A stretch of 64,000 nucleotides of DNA from NCBI GenBank assembly GCA_003254925.1, contig QANZ01019100.1, positions 501,684 to 565,683 of the forward strand, read 5' to 3'. Origin of the DNA: Chamaecrista fasciculata. Its lineage: Eukaryota; Streptophyta; Magnoliopsida; Fabales; Fabaceae. The notes under the pieces are model-generated. The model ran no database searches. It had not been told where the DNA came from and saw only the letters and a program-made list of their open reading frames with translations. Below are positions 61,301-64,000 of this stretch, piece by piece; the first letter of the stretch is position 1, and the number at the start of each line of letters is the position of its first letter. A program made the translations under genes and the position numbers.

Positions 61301-62896
61301 GTTGATTTAACTACCATCCGGGTTTCGTAAATTTTCTCTGATAAGTTAAGTCTTCTGATCATGGTATTTACAAAACAGTACTTATGCAAGCTTCTAATTT
61401 TTCTGATTTTCATTTAACATTACACAGAAATCCTCGTGTCATTTCATAGTTTCTTATGTCTCTTTTTACATGTGTTTGAATTTCTCCTTTCTTCAATTTA
61501 ATGGTAGGATGATCTTTTGTTTGAAGTGCTATTGCAATTGCTTGGCATAACATCTTGTTTACAGCAACAGTAAGTAGCTGTATTCTACTTTGTCTTTTTG
61601 CTGTAAACTGCTGCATGAAGGAATTCCATTCAACGTGTTATTTGATTATGCAGGTTTGACGAAAACGAAGCTGCATTTCAGGATATTAATAATGACTTTC
61701 CTTTTTGCGTGCTGGATGTTTTTAATCCGGTGCGGCTTTTCCATCTATTTCTCTCAGAGGTAAATTTTATATACTACAGAAAATGCCAATAAGCCCATCT
61801 CCATGCTATATATAATAAATTTATTTAACTTTTGCATTGCTTGATGATCTCAGATACACTATGACCATGAAGTACTTCTTGATTATCTTATTTCGAAGGA
61901 TACGGGAATTAGCTGTGCTAAATATCTTCTGAGGTATTTACATCATTATTTTCTTTTTCACGTGAATGCAAATGATCCAATCCCCTACTTTTGATTTATG
62001 GTTCAAGGTTGGGATAACTGTTTAGTTGTTTATTTTCTGTTTACATTGCAAACGTGACCCCTAAGTTTAAGGAAAGAGAAAATTTGAAGGTCTAATGAAT
62101 TATTATGGAGGTGAGACCGGGGTTCAAACTCCACTGGGTGTATATGATAGGTGGACTTCATAAACCGGATAATTATTATTAATGAGCCTCCTTAACCTGC
62201 TGAGTATTCATGTAGTTTTCTTATTTCTTTGGACCTTTGGCCCTGTTTCGTTACAAATTGAAAAGAAAATCAAAGCAAAACAAAAGGAAAATTATTAATT
62301 ATATAACACTAGAAGGTGACATATCACCGTGACATGATTGCTTTTTAGCTTTTCTACCATTCAAGTTCTCATTTAATTTTCTGCATGTTCCTTGGTAGAT
62401 GCTTGAGTATGGTATGTAATTCATGGGAGTCATTTCTGGAATTTCCATTATCTGGAGCTCCGTTAAATCAATCATCTAGCAAGAAAAGGAAAGCCAAATG
62501 GGAGGACTCAGAGTTTCTGGTGGATGTTACACCTTTTACAGTGGACAGCAAAGGGATCATCCCATCTCATGAGGCGAATTATGAGGATTATGGATTTAAG
62601 CATTCTTATACACAGGCGTACAAGGAAGCTAAAGATTGTTTACTATCATTGAAAGATTCCGTTGATAATCTTCATCAGAAGAAATTATTTCCATATAATC
62701 CTGAAGTGCTTTTGAAGCGGTATTTTGCTTCATGATGAATTTAATTTTTTCGACAGATGGATTGGCTTATGGGAAAGATGGAAGTCATCTGAAAACTGAT
62801 ATATAATTATTTGATTTTTTTTCTTGCAGTTTGAAGAAATTTGAAGACTTAAGCTGCGAGGTAAAAGGACTCCAGGAATATAAAACTGATCAGTAA
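58354..62896 (+). CDS. Protein Lines-like (LINS1 homologue)
   Basis: A plant homologue of the Lines/LINS1 family, of unclear molecular function. Eleven exons chain in phase: 58354-58419, 58511-58582, 58689-58838, 59198-59284, 59637-60209, 60648-61130, 61508-61569, 61654-61759, 61854-61933, 62399-62719 and 62830-62896, giving 688 residues. The first exon border is the least certain (donor ACA|GTCTGT; another in-phase donor lies 15 bp on). Features include HCLSRILTDMLILLTIKSQF and FVQHLAVKALVLTSKFVTTT near the start, and the family-typical C-terminal block LLRCLSMVCNSWESFLEFP, KKRKAKWEDSEFL and LLKRLKKFEDL. No catalytic motif is seen. The exon starting at 59637 has a second, broken copy at 59431 next to an N. 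By position it matches Arabidopsis At3g50430, from memory. Confidence 0.85.
59355..59514 (+). repeat. Duplicated 160-bp copy of intron end plus exon 5 start
   Basis: Positions 59355-59514 repeat at 59561-59720 with a single mismatch. The first copy ends directly at the single N (59515) and would code the same 28 residues before running into unrelated sequence. This is either a recent tandem duplication or, more likely, an overlap left by the assembler. Confidence 0.9.
62085..62170. repeat. Possible tRNA-derived SINE fragment in Lines-like intron
   Basis: GGGGTTCAAACTCC near 62110-62123 resembles a pol III B-box and is followed by ordinary AT-rich sequence. No A-box or target duplication was found, so only a degraded fragment is proposed. 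Confidence 0.3.
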
Positions 62897-64000
62897 CCCA
62901 AAGTGCACGAATGCCGGAGGCTTGGCTGTGTCTGAGTTTTAAGTGAGTGGTGAACATAATGTTTGTGTCAGTAACAGCCTTTTCTTCTGCTTGAATCTTT
63001 TTTAGATGATGTTATAGCAGAAATTCTTGTCATTGCTCGACAAATCGGAGTTCATTCAGATTTGTCAGTTTACTTTTTTTCATAGAGCATGATGCTCATT
63101 CAAATAGCTACTCCACTGAAATAGAGGGGTGACAGAGCCAGAGTTCTGGAGCGAAGATCTCAGCTATCACACTCTTAGTGACTACTGACGAGGTACTTTC
63201 ATATCGTCCATCTCTTAATATCTTAGGCAAACTTCGTAACATATTTCAAAGTTACATATAATCGATCATCAATAAATAGATAAGTACCTCATACAAATTC
63301 TGAATGTCAAACATTTGATTTTTTATTTTTTTTATTCTTTCATGGTTAACCAGATGTTCCTAACAATTTCATCCATCTTAAAGCTTAAGTGGAAATTTTT
63401 TCAGGACTCTTACATGTTGGGACTTAAGTTCTAGGCTTTCAGATTACCCCCTAGTTATCCCCCTAGGTAACTGTTTGATCAGTCCAATCCACAAACGTCG
63501 TAATTACATGAATGTCCTTATTGATAAAGTAAAAGACACTGCTCCTAATTATGCAGGACTTGACCCTTACACAGTCACTGGTGAGACCAGTGCGTCTCTA
63601 TGATGACGACGTCGAACTGCTACTAAAAAAGACGGCGGCGGTCAGAGAAATGAAATTGAGTGCTCCAAACGTGTTCATGTGCGACTGTGCGAGCAACATA
63701 ACATGTTAGAAAAATATGTTAATCTTGAGTATATTTCCTTAATTTCCTTATTGTTTTATTGACTGAATTTATATATATAAAAAAGTTCATCTGTTTCTCA
63801 TTGTTCTATACTTGGTAGCTTTGGGAATGAATTATGGCAAGAAAAATACCGCGTTACGCTTAATTTTTTGGTCAATAATACCGCGTTAGACTAACTGATG
63901 GGATTGGGGATATATATCATTCTTTGAACTTTCATTTTAAATTTTTATATTTTAATTATGTATGATCTATGAATGTTTATGAACTTCTTTTGTGTAAATT
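62897..64000. other. Lines-like 3' flank and unannotated end of window
   Basis: The 3' untranslated region of the Lines-like gene followed by intergenic DNA. No gene, RNA or repeat with clear boundaries was recognised. Confidence 0.5.

Overview
The window is nuclear DNA of a eudicot plant, most likely a rosid. Genes are split by short AT-rich introns with GT/AG borders, intergenic DNA is AT-rich and full of MITEs, and every recognisable protein matches a plant family best. I rebuilt 14 protein-coding genes. For the 11 intron-containing ones I chained exons by splice site and reading phase, and every chain closes in frame. No rRNA, tRNA or CRISPR locus was seen. There is one 682-base run of N (13642-14323) and five single Ns (39783, 43748, 50291, 50978, 59515).

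Layout, left to right. A COR413 cold-acclimation membrane protein (-, 660-1595). A BTB/NPH3 protein (-, 3722-5933). A 79-residue Cys-rich tail-anchored protein (-, 7883-8224). The histone chaperone NASP (-, 9393-13117), with a SINE in its large intron. The assembly gap. A WAKL14-type receptor kinase (-, 15531-19259). A repeat-bearing 4.8 kb intergenic stretch. A 99-residue basic orphan protein (-, 24032-24331). A JINGUBANG-like WD40 protein (+, 26970-28205). The extra-large G protein XLG1 (+, 30125-36185). A cluster of three foldback elements (36612-40206). A CDCA7-like zinc-finger protein (-, 40232-42248). A GDSL esterase/lipase (+, 44065-45854). A Dof transcription factor (+, 48605-49225). 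Nucleoporin NUP58 (+, 51368-55151). A PPR protein (-, 56036-58165), head to head with a Lines-like protein (+, 58354-62896).

The genes are not an operon or pathway. They cover cold response, light/auxin signalling scaffolds, chromatin (NASP, CDCA7), cell-wall sensing (WAKL), heterotrimeric-type G signalling (XLG1), lipid hydrolysis, transcription, nuclear transport and organelle RNA processing. What links them is ancestry. From memory, their closest Arabidopsis relatives sit in three paralogous blocks: At2g23 (WAKL14, XLG1, CDCA7-like, GDSL, a COR413), At3g50 (COR413-PM2, NPH3, JGB-like, GDSL, Dof, PPR, Lines-like) and At4g37 (NUP58, NASP, a COR413). The window therefore looks like an intact ancestral segment that later split by gene loss after polyploidy in the Arabidopsis lineage.

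The accessory content is mainly non-autonomous DNA elements with long inverted arms. Two have perfect 9-bp target duplications (36612-37735 and 44642-44853) and one has a 12-bp duplication and an array of small hairpins (38634-39819). Related hairpin-bearing sequence lies beside the large gap and beside the single N at 50978, so these elements probably broke the assembly. I found no convincing new multi-gene system. The most interesting items are the hairpin-array foldback family, the conserved gene block, the small tail-anchored Cys-rich protein and a duplicated exon at N59515 that is probably an assembly error.
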